The notes: generated by a model from the sequence alone, not told the origin. A stretch of 64,000 bases of DNA from CAZRXG01 sp964603985 (GCA_964603985.1 CAZRXG010000002.1:1-64000), one strand, 5' to 3'. Counted from the stretch's first letter, positions 7,838 to 17,062 are shown. Program-made: numbers and translations.

Positions 7838-10081
7838 ATGACTTCTCAAACCGACATGTCTTCCAATCTGCTCACGCCCCGGCGGGCGGCGGCAGCGCTG
7901 ATCGCACTGTACGTCGTGCTGGGCGTCGTGTTCAGCATCGTGTTCCCGATCTTTGAGTCGTGGGACGAACTCCAGCACTACGACTACGTGCGCTACCTGA
8001 TCGAGGAGCGCCGCCTGCCGATCCAGCCGCGCGGCGGGCCGAAGTCGGAGTACCACCAGCCGCCGGGCTACTACCTGATCGCGGCGGCGCAGACCTTCTA
8101 CCTGCCCGCCGACCCGTACCGCCCGGCGGAGAACCCGGCCTTCGCCCAACCCTACTGGTACCGGCACAACAAGAACCGCTACATCCACCCGCGCTCGGTC
8201 GAGGGGTGGCCGTGGCGGGGGACAAAGCTCAACGTGCAGGTTACGCGGCTGTTCGGCGTGCTGTGGGGCGCGCTGACGCTGGCCCTGACCTATCACCTAG
8301 CGCTGCGCCTGCGACCGGAGGGCGAGGGCAGCGCGTGGTTCGCGGTGGGGGCGGTGGGGCTGGCGGCCTTCAACGGGACGTTTGTGCAACTGATGAGCGG
8401 CGTCAACAACGAGGTGATGGCGGCAGGCGTTGGGGCGGGGCTGTCGCTGGTGCTGGCCGACGTGGCGCTGCACGGCCTGGACAGACGGCGGGCGATCATC
8501 ACCGGCGTGCTGGTGGGGCTGGCGGCGCTGACCAAGTGGACGATGCTGGCCTACGTGGGGGCGCTGCTGGGGGCAGTCGCCATCAGCGAGGCGACGTGGC
8601 GCAGGCCGAAAGCGGCGCTGGGATGGCTGGGGGTCGTGATAGGGATCGGGCTGCTGATCGGGGGCTGGTGGTACGTGCGCAACGTGTTCGTCTACGGCGA
8701 GCCGCTGGCCGCATCGGCGCTGTACGACGCGTGGGACGAGGGCCGCCCGGCAGACGCGCCCTCGCTGCCGGCCACGATCTACCCGCTGCTGACGCGCTAC
8801 TGGGGGTCGTACGGGGCGTCGGACTCGCTCCGGACATCGGAGCCGCTGCTGAGCGCGCTGGTGGCGTTCACAGTGGGGGGCCTGGTTGGGGTCGGTTGGC
8901 GCTGGCTGAGCGGGCGGCTCAGCGACCAGGACAAGCGTGTGATCTTCGTGCTGGGCGGGATCGCGGTCGGGTTCTTCCTGAGCGCGCTGGTGGCGGGCAG
9001 CCAGTCGCGCTTTGGCATCCAGCAGCGCTGGCTGCTGGCCGCCCACGCGGCGGCCAGCGTGGTGCTGGCGTTGGGCTGGTGGCACGTGATGGAGAAGGTG
9101 GGCGCGAGGGGACCGGTGCGGCTCGCGTGGGTGGTGCTGCCGTTGATCGCGCTATTGGCCAGCCTGTTCGGGCAGATCATCCCGGCCTACGCACCACCGC
9201 GCGCGGTTGAGGACCCGGCGGAGCTGGTATACGACAGTGCGCTGGACGTGTCGGTCGGCGACTTTGCGACGCTGATCGGCGCATCGACGCCCGCGACGGC
9301 CCAGCCCGGCTCGCTGGCGTGGGTGCGGGTGTGCTGGCAGACGACGGATCAGGCGAAGCAGGATTACTGGCTGTTCGTGCACGTGGTCGGCAGGGACACG
9401 GAGCGGCTGGCGGGGATCGACTCAGTGCCGGGACGGGGCAATTACCCAACATCGGACTGGCAGGTGGGGACAGCGCACTGCACGGATTGGCCGGTTGAGA
9501 TCCCGGGCGACGCACCGCCAGGGCAGTACAGCGTCCACACCGGGCTGTACGAGCGCGAGACGCTGGCGCGCCTGGAGACGACCTGGGGGGACGGCACGCC
9601 GTTCGAGCCGCCGGTGATCGGGACGGTGATCGTGCCAGCGGCGCCGGGATCGCTGCCGCCGGAGGCGACGGTCACCGACGTTGACTTCGGGGGCGTGATC
9701 CGGCTGCGCGGCGTGGACCTGCCGCAGACGGCGCTCCGGCCCGGCGATGAGCTGGCGTTCAGGCTGTACTGGGAGGCGCTCGCGCCGGTGGGGCAGCCGT
9801 ACACCGTCTTCGTGCACCTGACGCCGGAAGGCAGCCCCGGCGAGATCGCCGCGCAGGCGGACAGCCCGCCGCGCGGGGGGCTGTATCCCAGCGACCTGTG
9901 GCCGGTCGGGGGGCTGGTGCCGGACGAGCGAGTCCTGGCGTTGCCGTCCGATCTGGCGGGCGGCACGTACCGCGTGCGCGTCGGGCTGTACGACCCGATC
10001 AGCGGAGCGCGGCTGCCGGGGCCGGAGCCGGACGGGGGCTACACGCTGCCGCCCACGATCAGCATCACACAGCGTCCTTGA
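7838..10081 (+). CDS. GT-C type membrane glycosyltransferase-like protein with two C-terminal beta modules
   Basis: A 747-residue protein. Residues 1 to about 455 carry roughly ten or more membrane segments. The first outside loop has WDELQHYDYVRYL, the acidic loop typical of dolichol/undecaprenyl-phosphate-sugar-using GT-C enzymes (ArnT/PMT/DUF2142-like), and then YHQPPGYYLI. The C-terminal 280 residues hold two related beta-sandwich modules of about 120 residues, each with WxxFVHL/V, a GxYP(S/T)DxW turn and a GxYxVxxGLY end, and would lie outside the membrane. Likely role: transfer of a lipid-linked sugar to an envelope acceptor; substrate unknown. Monocistronic by spacing. Confidence 0.75.
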   Translation: MTSQTDMSSNLLTPRRAAAALIALYVVLGVVFSIVFPIFESWDELQHYDYVRYLIEERRLPIQPRGGPKSEYHQPPGYYLIAAAQTFYLPADPYRPAENPAFAQPYWYRHNKNRYIHPRSVEGWPWRGTKLNVQVTRLFGVLWGALTLALTYHLALRLRPEGEGSAWFAVGAVGLAAFNGTFVQLMSGVNNEVMAAGVGAGLSLVLADVALHGLDRRRAIITGVLVGLAALTKWTMLAYVGALLGAVAISEATWRRPKAALGWLGVVIGIGLLIGGWWYVRNVFVYGEPLAASALYDAWDEGRPADAPSLPATIYPLLTRYWGSYGASDSLRTSEPLLSALVAFTVGGLVGVGWRWLSGRLSDQDKRVIFVLGGIAVGFFLSALVAGSQSRFGIQQRWLLAAHAAASVVLALGWWHVMEKVGARGPVRLAWVVLPLIALLASLFGQIIPAYAPPRAVEDPAELVYDSALDVSVGDFATLIGASTPATAQPGSLAWVRVCWQTTDQAKQDYWLFVHVVGRDTERLAGIDSVPGRGNYPTSDWQVGTAHCTDWPVEIPGDAPPGQYSVHTGLYERETLARLETTWGDGTPFEPPVIGTVIVPAAPGSLPPEATVTDVDFGGVIRLRGVDLPQTALRPGDELAFRLYWEALAPVGQPYTVFVHLTPEGSPGEIAAQADSPPRGGLYPSDLWPVGGLVPDERVLALPSDLAGGTYRVRVGLYDPISGARLPGPEPDGGYTLPPTISITQRP

Positions 10082-10164
10082 CGGCGGGGAGCAGTGAGGG
10101 TATGGTTCCTCCATAGTCCCCTCTCATCGGTGCGCTGCCCACCTAAGCCCGGAGGGTGAGGAGA

Positions 10165-12279
10165 ATGTTCCCACTCACGGAAGCTTCCAGACGCAGTCTC
10201 TCGACCCGGCTGATCATTGTCGTCGTGGCCGTCATCATCGCCACGACGGTGGCCGCCGGTGTGCCGGCCTACTTGCTGGTGCGCAGCGAACTGGATCGGC
10301 AGGCGTGGGCGCGCGTGGCAGACGGCGAGCGGATCACGCTGACGCTGCTCGAGGCCGAACAGGCTCGTCTGGAAAATATGGCTAAGCTGACGGCCCAGCG
10401 TCCCACGCTGCAAAGGCTGGTGCGGCAGAACGACATAGAGACCCTGCCTACCTACCTGCGTATCCTCCGCTCCGGGGCCGATCTCGACATTCTGGTCGTG
10501 CGTGACACGTCCGGACAACTGCTGGCCGACGGGGCTGCGCTGTCTGTGTGGCCTGAGCCACCCCTCGCACCGGGCGCGGCCTTCCACGCCACACCCGGCC
10601 CAAATCCCAGACTGGCGCTGCTGGCAAGCCGTCCGGTGCTTGATGACCAGTCCGGGAGACTGCTGGGCCACGTGACGGTCGGCGTCCTGCTCGACGACGA
10701 CTTTGCGCGGCAACTGGCGTCGGAGACAGAGTTCGGGCAGAGCTTCGTACTGGACGGCAGGCGGGTCGCCACCAGCCTGACGGGTGTGTCCCCGGAGGCC
10801 GACCGGGAGGCGGCCAGTCGGGCAACCACGGCGGGGCGGTCTGAGCCGGTCATCGCGACGCTGGGGGACACCCCTTACTACACCACTTTGCTCCCCCTGC
10901 ACGACACGGAAGGCGAGGTGGTGGCGCTGGCCGAGATCGCCCTGCCGGTGGACAGACTGGTGACCGCCGAACGCAGGGCGCTGTACACCCTGCTGCTCAG
11001 CACCCTGCTGGTGGCTGCCGTCAGCTCGGCGCTGGGGGGAGTCTACGCCCGGCGGCTGACCGAGCCGTTGAGGGGATTGACGGACGCCGCCGCCAAAATC
11101 AGCCGGGGCGACCTCGCCACGCCGGTACCAATTCCCAAGGAGACCACCGAAATCACCACACTGGCCGCGGCGCTGGAAGAGAGCCGCATCAACACGCGCC
11201 GGGCGCTGGATGACCTGGCACAGGCCAAGGCGTGGTCGGAGACACTGATCCAGTCGGTGGTGGAGGGCATCGTGACCTTTGACGCCCAGGGGCACATCAC
11301 CTTCTTCAGCCAGGGGGCGGAGCGCATCACCGGCTGGCCGAGCGAGGAAGTGTTGGGCCAGCCGCTCAACCGGATCTTTCGCCTGTCGGAGGATGAGGGG
11401 CAGTTCACAGATTACATCCCACCTCGGGGCGGCAAGCGGCAGATCGGGGTGCTCACCCGCAGCGGACGGTCGGTGGCGCTGGCCGTGACTGGCGCGCGGC
11501 TGACCCCGCCGGACAGCGACACGGCACAGGTGATCCTAGTGCTGCGAGATATCACCGAGGAGGAGGCCCTGCAACGTTTGCGCTCGTACTTCCTGGCGAA
11601 CATCTCGCACGAGTTCCGCACACCACTCTCGGCGCTCAACGCCTCCGTCGAGCTGCTGCTGGAGGAGATTGAACACCTCTCGCTGGCCGAGATGGAGGAA
11701 CTGCTAAGCTCGATTCACCTGAGCGTCACGGGGCTGCAAACGCTGGTTGACAATTTACTGGAAAGCACGAGCATCGAAGCGGGGCACTTCAGAATCCGCC
11801 GCAGCCCGACCGAGATCAACGAGGTGGTGGCCGAAGCGGTGCGGGTGATGAAGCCGCTGCTGGATCGACGCCAGCAATGCCTGTCGCTGAGCGAGCCGAC
11901 CCAGTTCCCGCCGATCAGCGCCGACCCGACGCGCCTGACCCAGGCGCTGGTCAACCTGCTCTCGAACGCCAGCAAATACAGCCCGATGGGCGGGACGATA
12001 CGCCTGAGCCTGGAGCGGACCGGCGACAACCTGCTGCGCGTGGCGGTAGCCGACCGGGGGGCGGGCATCGCGCCGGACGAGCGGGTGCACATCTTCCAGC
12101 GCTTCGTGCGACTGGGCGACAAGGATGGGGTGCAGGACAAGACCCAGTACGGCATCGGGCTGGGGCTGTCGGTGGTCAAGACCATCGTTGAAGAGCACGG
12201 TGGCGAGGTGGGCGTGGATGAGCGCCCCGGCGGCGGCTCGGTCTTCTGGTTCACCATCCCGCTGAGAGAGGACTCATAA
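10165..12279 (+). CDS. Sensor histidine kinase (extracellular sensor, HAMP, PAS, HisKA, HATPase)
   Basis: A 704-residue transmembrane kinase. A membrane segment (about 10-35) is followed by an extracytoplasmic sensor region, a second membrane segment (about 275-295), a HAMP domain, a PAS domain (about 350-460), and a dimerisation domain with SHEFRTPLS (His 482). The ATP-binding domain has NLLSNASKYSP, DRGAGIAPDE and GIGLGLSVVK. The ATG at 10165 follows GGAGGGTGAGGAGA; a GTG three codons earlier is possible. It ends one base before the response regulator ATG, so the two form a two-component pair of the PhoR/PhoB type. The signal is unknown. Confidence 0.92.
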   Translation: MFPLTEASRRSLSTRLIIVVVAVIIATTVAAGVPAYLLVRSELDRQAWARVADGERITLTLLEAEQARLENMAKLTAQRPTLQRLVRQNDIETLPTYLRILRSGADLDILVVRDTSGQLLADGAALSVWPEPPLAPGAAFHATPGPNPRLALLASRPVLDDQSGRLLGHVTVGVLLDDDFARQLASETEFGQSFVLDGRRVATSLTGVSPEADREAASRATTAGRSEPVIATLGDTPYYTTLLPLHDTEGEVVALAEIALPVDRLVTAERRALYTLLLSTLLVAAVSSALGGVYARRLTEPLRGLTDAAAKISRGDLATPVPIPKETTEITTLAAALEESRINTRRALDDLAQAKAWSETLIQSVVEGIVTFDAQGHITFFSQGAERITGWPSEEVLGQPLNRIFRLSEDEGQFTDYIPPRGGKRQIGVLTRSGRSVALAVTGARLTPPDSDTAQVILVLRDITEEEALQRLRSYFLANISHEFRTPLSALNASVELLLEEIEHLSLAEMEELLSSIHLSVTGLQTLVDNLLESTSIEAGHFRIRRSPTEINEVVAEAVRVMKPLLDRRQQCLSLSEPTQFPPISADPTRLTQALVNLLSNASKYSPMGGTIRLSLERTGDNLLRVAVADRGAGIAPDERVHIFQRFVRLGDKDGVQDKTQYGIGLGLSVVKTIVEEHGGEVGVDERPGGGSVFWFTIPLREDS

Positions 12280-12280
12280 A

Positions 12281-12976
12281 ATGAAGGTGCTGATCGTCGA
12301 GGACGACCTGGTGCTGGCCGACGTGCTGTCTTTTGTGCTGCGCCGGGCGGGCTTCGATCTGTGCATGGCCTACGACGGGCAGGAAGCACTGGATCAGTGG
12401 CAGGCCGAATCGCCCGACCTGATCATCCTGGACCTGAACCTGCCCAAACTCGACGGATTCAGCGTCTGCCGACGGATTCGCGCCGAGGCCAGCACGCCGA
12501 TCATCATCCTCAGCGTGCGCAGCGAAGAGGACGACATCGTGCAGGGCCTGGAGCTGGGTGCCGACGACTACATCATCAAGCCGTTCAGCCCCCGCCAACT
12601 GGTGGCTCGCGCGCAGGCCCTGCTGCGCCGGGTCGGTGCGCCGGTCGTCCCGCTCAGCCCGCTGGTCAGCGGTGAGCTAACGCTGGATCTCTCACGCAGC
12701 GAGGTTTACCGCCAGGACGAACTGCTCGCGCAACTGACGCGGCTGGAGTGTCGCCTGCTGGAAGTTCTGATGTACAACAGCGGCCAGGTGCTCCCCACCG
12801 ACCTCCTGATCGACCGGGTGTGGGGGCCGACGGGAGGGGACCGGGCAATGCTCAAGCAACTGGTTTACCGTCTGCGGCGCAAGATCGAGCCTGACCCCTC
12901 GGAGCCGACCTACATCGAGACGGTCTCCGGCGTCGGTTACACACTGACGCAACAGACAACCGGTTCCTCAGAATAA
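12281..12976 (+). CDS. OmpR/PhoB-family response regulator
   Basis: A 231-residue regulator. The receiver domain (1-118) has Asp 51 as the phospho-acceptor (LIILDLNLPKLDG) and Lys 100 in IIKPF. The C-terminal winged helix (about 128-226) has LTRLECRLLEVLM and ends IETVSGVGYTL, the usual DNA-binding half of OmpR-type regulators. Cognate kinase directly upstream. A pair of direct repeats with an 11-base period lies 70 bases downstream, in front of the pentapeptide gene, and is a candidate target for it (inference). Confidence 0.94.
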   Translation: MKVLIVEDDLVLADVLSFVLRRAGFDLCMAYDGQEALDQWQAESPDLIILDLNLPKLDGFSVCRRIRAEASTPIIILSVRSEEDDIVQGLELGADDYIIKPFSPRQLVARAQALLRRVGAPVVPLSPLVSGELTLDLSRSEVYRQDELLAQLTRLECRLLEVLMYNSGQVLPTDLLIDRVWGPTGGDRAMLKQLVYRLRRKIEPDPSEPTYIETVSGVGYTLTQQTTGSSE

Positions 12977-13019
12977 GATCACCGATTTATCCCTTAAACG
13001 AAAAACAGGGTCTCGGCAC

Positions 13020-13053
13020 AGCGTGCACACAGGCTGCACGCTTGTCTTTTGTT
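13020..13053 (+). terminator. Intrinsic terminator after the response regulator
   Basis: Perfect 8-bp stem AGCGTGCA (13020-13027) and TGCACGCT (13035-13042), then TGTCTTTTGTT. Confidence 0.75.
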
Positions 13054-13068
13054 ACCGGCTTGTTACCG
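13049..13068 (+). promoter_or_regulatory. Direct repeat TTGTTACCG x2, 11-base period (candidate operator)
   Basis: TTGTTACCG occurs at 13049-13057 and 13060-13068. An 11-base period of direct repeats is the usual binding geometry of OmpR/PhoB-type regulators; the core GTTACCG resembles the GTTCACC unit of actinobacterial PHO boxes. It stands about 100 bases upstream of the pentapeptide gene start and partly overlaps the T-rich tail of the preceding terminator. Confidence 0.45.
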
Positions 13069-13169
13069 CTTCGCGACCGGGTTTATCACCCCCGCCAACT
13101 AAACTGATAGTCGAACGGGGAAGGAGCTTACCAAGTCAGATGCGAGTTGAGGTGTGTAAGGAGGCGGCG

Positions 13170-14360
13170 ATGTCAGGGGTTACGGTGAAGCAACTGATAC
13201 GGAAATTACGCAGTCCAGACAGCAAGCTCGTCGTCCAGGCAGTCGAGGAACTACGAGCGCGCGAGTGGCTTAGCGGCGGGGCGCTGGAGGGAGTCGACCT
13301 GCGGTACGCTCACCTGCAAGGGGTGGACTTCCACAGGGCCAGCCTGCGGCGTGTAGATCTATGCATGGCCGACCTGCAGCGGGCCGACCTGAGCATGGCC
13401 GACCTGCAGCGGTCGCGACTGCGTGGAGCCAACCTGCCGCACGCCGACCTGAGCAGAGCCAACCTGCGGGGGGTCGACCTGAGCCAAGCCAACCTGCGGG
13501 GGGCACGTAACCTGACCGAAGAACAACTCTCGCGGGCCAGCCGGTTGCAGGGCACGACGCTGCCCGATGGCAGCCTGTACGATGGGCGCTTCAACCTGGC
13601 GGGCGACCTCGCGTTCGCGCGGGCGGGGAGCATAGACACCAGCGACCCGAACGCGATGGCCCAATTCTACGGTATGCCCGGCGACTGCAACTGCGACGAG
13701 GATGAGATCAGCCTGCCGCTGGGCACAGAGACAGAGATGCAGCTCATTCGCAAGCTGCGCAACCCGGACAACAAGGTTGTGCGGCAGGCAGTCGAGGGGC
13801 TGCGGGTGCGCGGCTGCCTGTGCGACGGGTCGCTGGAGTGGGTCAGGCTGCGATACGTTCACCTGCAGGGGGCCGACCTGTGCGAGGCCGACCTGCGCAG
13901 GGCCGACCTGTGCATGGCCGACCTGCGGTACGCCGACCTGAGCAGGGCCAACCTGCGGGACACGCGGCTGAACAGGGCCGACCTGCGAGGAGCCAACCTG
14001 AGCATGACCGACCTGCGGGAAGCCTCTGTGACCAGGGCCAACCTGTACGGGGCGCGCAACCTGACCGAGGAACAACTCGCCAGGGCCAGCCGACTGCGAG
14101 GAAGCACACTGCCCGACGGCAGCCTGTACGATGGGCGCTTCAACCTGGCAGGCGACCTGGGGGACGCGCACTTCATGGGTCTGGATACGAGCGACGCGCA
14201 GGCGATGGCGAACTTCTACGGCGTCGCCGTCGGAGAGTACCGGCATGGACAGGCGTGGGCGAAGGGGTTTTTACCGGGCATCTGGGGCAAGGCCGGCGTC
14301 GAAGGCCGGGTTTATACGGAGTTCGTCCTCTCCAACAGCGTCGAATTAGCCAGGAGCTAG
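13170..14360 (+). CDS. Pentapeptide-repeat protein with internal duplication
   Basis: A 396-residue protein made of two copies of one unit (about 1-175 and 188-350). Each unit starts with a helical QLIRKLR block, continues with some fifteen A(D/N)LxxA-type pentapeptides that would form a right-handed quadrilateral beta-helix, and ends with ARNLTEEQL, TLPDGSLYDGRFNLAGDL and D-T-S-D-x-x-A-M-A-x-F-Y-G. Function unknown; pentapeptide proteins act as protein-interaction scaffolds and some mimic DNA. The start is the ATG at 13170, five bases after AAGGAGG; the longer open frame upstream crosses the terminator and is not coding. Confidence 0.88.
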   Translation: MSGVTVKQLIRKLRSPDSKLVVQAVEELRAREWLSGGALEGVDLRYAHLQGVDFHRASLRRVDLCMADLQRADLSMADLQRSRLRGANLPHADLSRANLRGVDLSQANLRGARNLTEEQLSRASRLQGTTLPDGSLYDGRFNLAGDLAFARAGSIDTSDPNAMAQFYGMPGDCNCDEDEISLPLGTETEMQLIRKLRNPDNKVVRQAVEGLRVRGCLCDGSLEWVRLRYVHLQGADLCEADLRRADLCMADLRYADLSRANLRDTRLNRADLRGANLSMTDLREASVTRANLYGARNLTEEQLARASRLRGSTLPDGSLYDGRFNLAGDLGDAHFMGLDTSDAQAMANFYGVAVGEYRHGQAWAKGFLPGIWGKAGVEGRVYTEFVLSNSVELARS

Positions 14361-14397
14361 GAGCACGTTGAACGCCACCCATTGTTAACGTGGCTCC
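14360..14397. promoter_or_regulatory. Imperfect 14-base inverted repeat before the hydrogenase operon
   Basis: GGAGCACGTTGAAC (14360-14373) and GTTAACGTGGCTCC (14384-14397) are inverted copies, each with one extra base, around a 10-base centre. There is no T-run, so it is a poor intrinsic terminator. It sits between the pentapeptide stop codon and the first hydrogenase gene, where an operator would be placed. Confidence 0.45.
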
Positions 14398-14424
14398 TTG
14401 CCTGGGAATTTGTGGGAGGTCTTG

Positions 14425-15003
14425 ATGTTGTACATGTGGTTTGTAGACGCTACGTGGCTGGCAATCGTCGTGATCATCTTTGCGATCCAGGCGATCCGGG
14501 CCAAGCGTCTGATAGTGTCTGCGCTCTGGCTGGCCAGTGTCAGCGCAGTGCTATCGATCATGTTCTACGTGATGGGCGGATACCAGGTAGCCGCGATTGA
14601 ACTCAGCGTCGGGGCTGGACTGGTAACGGTGCTGTTTGTGTTTGCCATCGGCATTGCCGGAGACGAAGCGATGGACACTCGCTCGCTGCTGCCTAAACCA
14701 CTGGCCTGGGGGCTGGTGATTTTGTCGGTGGTGCTGCTGGGCTTCTTTGCGCCCTCACTGGATGCCGACGTACAGCCATTATCCGAGCCATCGCTGGCAT
14801 CTGTGCTCTGGCAACAGCGCGGCCTTGACGTGCTGGTGCAGATTGTGTTGATCTTCGCCGGGGTGCTGGGGCTGTTGGGGCTGCTGGCCGAGGCGAAGGC
14901 CCCACTGGCGCAGGCAGTAGCCGAGAAAGTAGCGGCCGAGCGCGACCGTGAACTCGAAGCCATGGCACAACAGGTCATGGAAAAGGAAAGGGAGACCGTA
15001 TGA
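14425..15003 (+). CDS. Membrane hydrogenase subunit, DUF4040/MbhD-E-like
   Basis: A 192-residue membrane protein with about five segments. Residues 20-90 match the DUF4040 (MrpA C-terminal/MbhD/NuoJ-like) module: VSALWLASVSAV, then IELSVGAGLVTVLFVFAIG. The C-terminal part resembles MbhE and ends in a charged helix rich in Ala and Glu. In Mbh-type complexes this module sits beside the antiporter subunits and takes part in ion translocation. ATG at 14425 five bases after GGGAGG; the earlier in-frame start lacks a ribosome-binding site. First gene of a sixteen-gene operon; its stop overlaps the next start (ATGA). Confidence 0.82.
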   Translation: MLYMWFVDATWLAIVVIIFAIQAIRAKRLIVSALWLASVSAVLSIMFYVMGGYQVAAIELSVGAGLVTVLFVFAIGIAGDEAMDTRSLLPKPLAWGLVILSVVLLGFFAPSLDADVQPLSEPSLASVLWQQRGLDVLVQIVLIFAGVLGLLGLLAEAKAPLAQAVAEKVAAERDRELEAMAQQVMEKERETV

Positions 15004-15311
15004 ACTTCTCGCCGCTACACATCGGGTTGATCGGCGTGGTGGGGCTGTTGGGCGTTGGCTTTTACGGCCTGCTGATCAGCCACAACCTGATCAAGATCGT
15101 GGTCGCGTTGCAACTGCTGGTCAAGGCGGCCCTGCTGGGGTTGATCGTCGCCGGTCGCGCCAGCGGGCAGATAAACCTCAGCCAGAGCCTGGCTATTACG
15201 GTGATCGTGGTCGACACCGTCGTCGCCGTAGTGGGGCTGGCACTGGCGGTCCAGGTCAGACGCCAGCTCGGCACATTGGACACCAGAGAACTCTCGAACC
15301 TGCGAGGCTAA
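15000..15311 (+). CDS. NuoK/MrpC/MbhG-like subunit
   Basis: A 103-residue protein with three membrane helices. SHNLIKIVVALQLLVKAALL matches the MrpC/NuoK pattern NLIKxxxxLQLL; here a Gln stands where complex I NuoK has its key Glu (helix 2). Helix 3 reads ITVIVVDTVVAVVGLAL, with an Asp in place of a further Glu. This looks more like MrpC and MbhG than like true NuoK. Start overlaps the previous stop by four bases, so translation is probably coupled. Confidence 0.85.
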   Translation: MNFSPLHIGLIGVVGLLGVGFYGLLISHNLIKIVVALQLLVKAALLGLIVAGRASGQINLSQSLAITVIVVDTVVAVVGLALAVQVRRQLGTLDTRELSNLRG

Positions 15312-15314
15312 GCG

Positions 15315-17060
15315 ATGTCAACCTGGTTGATATTCCTCACAATTGGTCTGCCCTGGGTGGGCGCGCTATGTGTCTGGTGGGTGGGCGATAACCACCCCCG
15401 CGCGCAGCACACGCTGGCGGCGCTGTTTTCGGTGTTGGCAGGGGCAGCGTCACTGCTGCTGCTGCCATTCACCGGCGACGAGGCTGTGGTGAGCATCCCC
15501 ATGGGCAGCATTTTCGGCGTTTTTACACTGATCCCCGACGGGCTGGGGGTCTTCCTGGCCATTGTGGCGGCGGTGATTGGCTGTCTGGCCGTGATTTTCT
15601 CCATCGACTACATGAACGGTGAGCACCAATTGGGCCGCTACTACGCGCTGGTGCTGATGTTCATCGGCGCGATGGCCGGGCTGGCGCTCTCCGGCAGCCT
15701 GCTGCTGATGTTCCTGTTCTGGGAGATCACGGCCTTCTGCTCGTACGCGCTGATCTCATTCCACAACGACGACCCGAAGGCGGTCGCCGGGGGCATCAAG
15801 GCGCTGGTCGTCACCGGACTGGGCGGCCTGGGGCTGCTGGCGGGGGCGCTGATCACTTACGCATATCTGGGCGATTACCAGCTCAGCACATTCCTGGAGG
15901 GGGCGAACACGCTGCCCCCGAGGGTGCTGAGTCTGGTCGGGTACGGGTTTATCGCGGCGGCGGCGGCCAAGTCGGCGCAGGTGCCGTTCCAGACCTGGCT
16001 ACCCGACGCGATGGAAGCCCCCACACCGGTCAGTGCGTTGATCCACGCTGCGACGATGGTCAACGCGGGGGTGTACCTGTTAGCTCGTTTTTTCCCGGCC
16101 TTTGAGGCCGTTCCTGGCTGGACAACGGTTGTCATCGTTGTCGGTCTTTCTTCCACACTTTTGGCTGCGTTAATGGCGCTGGCTGCCAACGACCTGAAGC
16201 GCGTGCTGGCTTACTCCACAATCAGCCAGCTCGGCTACATGGTCTATGCTATCGGTGCCGGCGCCATTTTCGCCAGCCAATTCCACCTGCTGAGCCACTC
16301 GGTGTTCAAGGCGCTGCTCTTCCTGGGAGCGGGGGCCGTGATCACGGCGGTGGGCTCGCGCGACATGCGCGAGATGGGCGGCCTGGGCAAACAAATGCCC
16401 TTCGTGCGGGCGGTGTTCATCATCGGCGGGCTGGCACTGGCCGGTCTGCCGATTGCCAATGGGTTCTTCAGCAAGGAGCTGGTGCTGGAGAACGGGCTGG
16501 AGAACGGGCCGTACTGGGCTTACATCTGCATGCTGGTCGCGGCGGGCCTGACCGCGCTGTACACGCTGCGTATGGTCTCGCTGGTCTTCTACGGCGAGTC
16601 GCGCGGCGAGAAGGCCGCTCACGACGGGCCACCGGCGATGCGCGTCTCGCTGACCGTGCTGGCGGCAGGCACCCTGACGACCTGGCTGCTGGCAGGTGGC
16701 TTCGGGCGCATGCTGGTTAACACGCTGCCCTTCCACCACCTGCACACCGAAGGGACGTTTGGGCTGGTGAAAGAGATCGTCACCGCGCCGGCAACCTGGC
16801 TGGCGCTGGCGGTGGTTGCGGTAGGGCTGGTGACATGGGTGCTGCACAGGCTGAGCATCCTGAACAAGCTGCTGCGCCCGTTTGCCACCTTCGCCGGTAA
16901 CGGCCTGGGGTTCGAGTGGCTGAACCGGCAGATCATCAACCTGACGCAAGGCACGGCGTCAATCCTGTGCGCGACGCAAACCGGCCAACTGAACTGGAAC
17001 GTGGTCGGCATCGTAGGCGGGCTGATCGTCGTCCTCGCAATCCTGGTACGAGGGGCATAA
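15315..17060 (+). CDS. NuoL/MrpA/HyfB-like proton-translocating antiporter subunit
   Basis: A 581-residue protein with about 14 to 16 membrane helices. The conserved channel residues of antiporter-type subunits are visible: FWEITAFCSYALI (helix 5 Glu), KSAQVPFQTWLPDAMEAPTPVSALIH (helix 7 Lys), NDLKRVLAYSTISQLGYM and HLLSHSVFKALLFLGAGAV (helix 12 Lys). The C-terminal 100 residues include a predicted amphipathic stretch and a last membrane helix. Role: moves H+ or Na+ across the membrane, driven by the peripheral hydrogenase arm. Three bases after the NuoK-like gene. Confidence 0.93.
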   Translation: MSTWLIFLTIGLPWVGALCVWWVGDNHPRAQHTLAALFSVLAGAASLLLLPFTGDEAVVSIPMGSIFGVFTLIPDGLGVFLAIVAAVIGCLAVIFSIDYMNGEHQLGRYYALVLMFIGAMAGLALSGSLLLMFLFWEITAFCSYALISFHNDDPKAVAGGIKALVVTGLGGLGLLAGALITYAYLGDYQLSTFLEGANTLPPRVLSLVGYGFIAAAAAKSAQVPFQTWLPDAMEAPTPVSALIHAATMVNAGVYLLARFFPAFEAVPGWTTVVIVVGLSSTLLAALMALAANDLKRVLAYSTISQLGYMVYAIGAGAIFASQFHLLSHSVFKALLFLGAGAVITAVGSRDMREMGGLGKQMPFVRAVFIIGGLALAGLPIANGFFSKELVLENGLENGPYWAYICMLVAAGLTALYTLRMVSLVFYGESRGEKAAHDGPPAMRVSLTVLAAGTLTTWLLAGGFGRMLVNTLPFHHLHTEGTFGLVKEIVTAPATWLALAVVAVGLVTWVLHRLSILNKLLRPFATFAGNGLGFEWLNRQIINLTQGTASILCATQTGQLNWNVVGIVGGLIVVLAILVRGA

Positions 17061-17062
17061 AC

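Noticed and set aside
7960..9210. 416-codon alternative frame inside the glycosyltransferase gene
   Set aside because: Ala/Gly/Arg-rich frame-shifted shadow; the membrane-protein frame has clear helices and GT-C loop motifs.
13020..13170. Longer pentapeptide gene starting at 13,023
   Set aside because: The extension would run through an intrinsic terminator and the direct-repeat site; a perfect ribosome-binding site stands before the ATG at 13,170.
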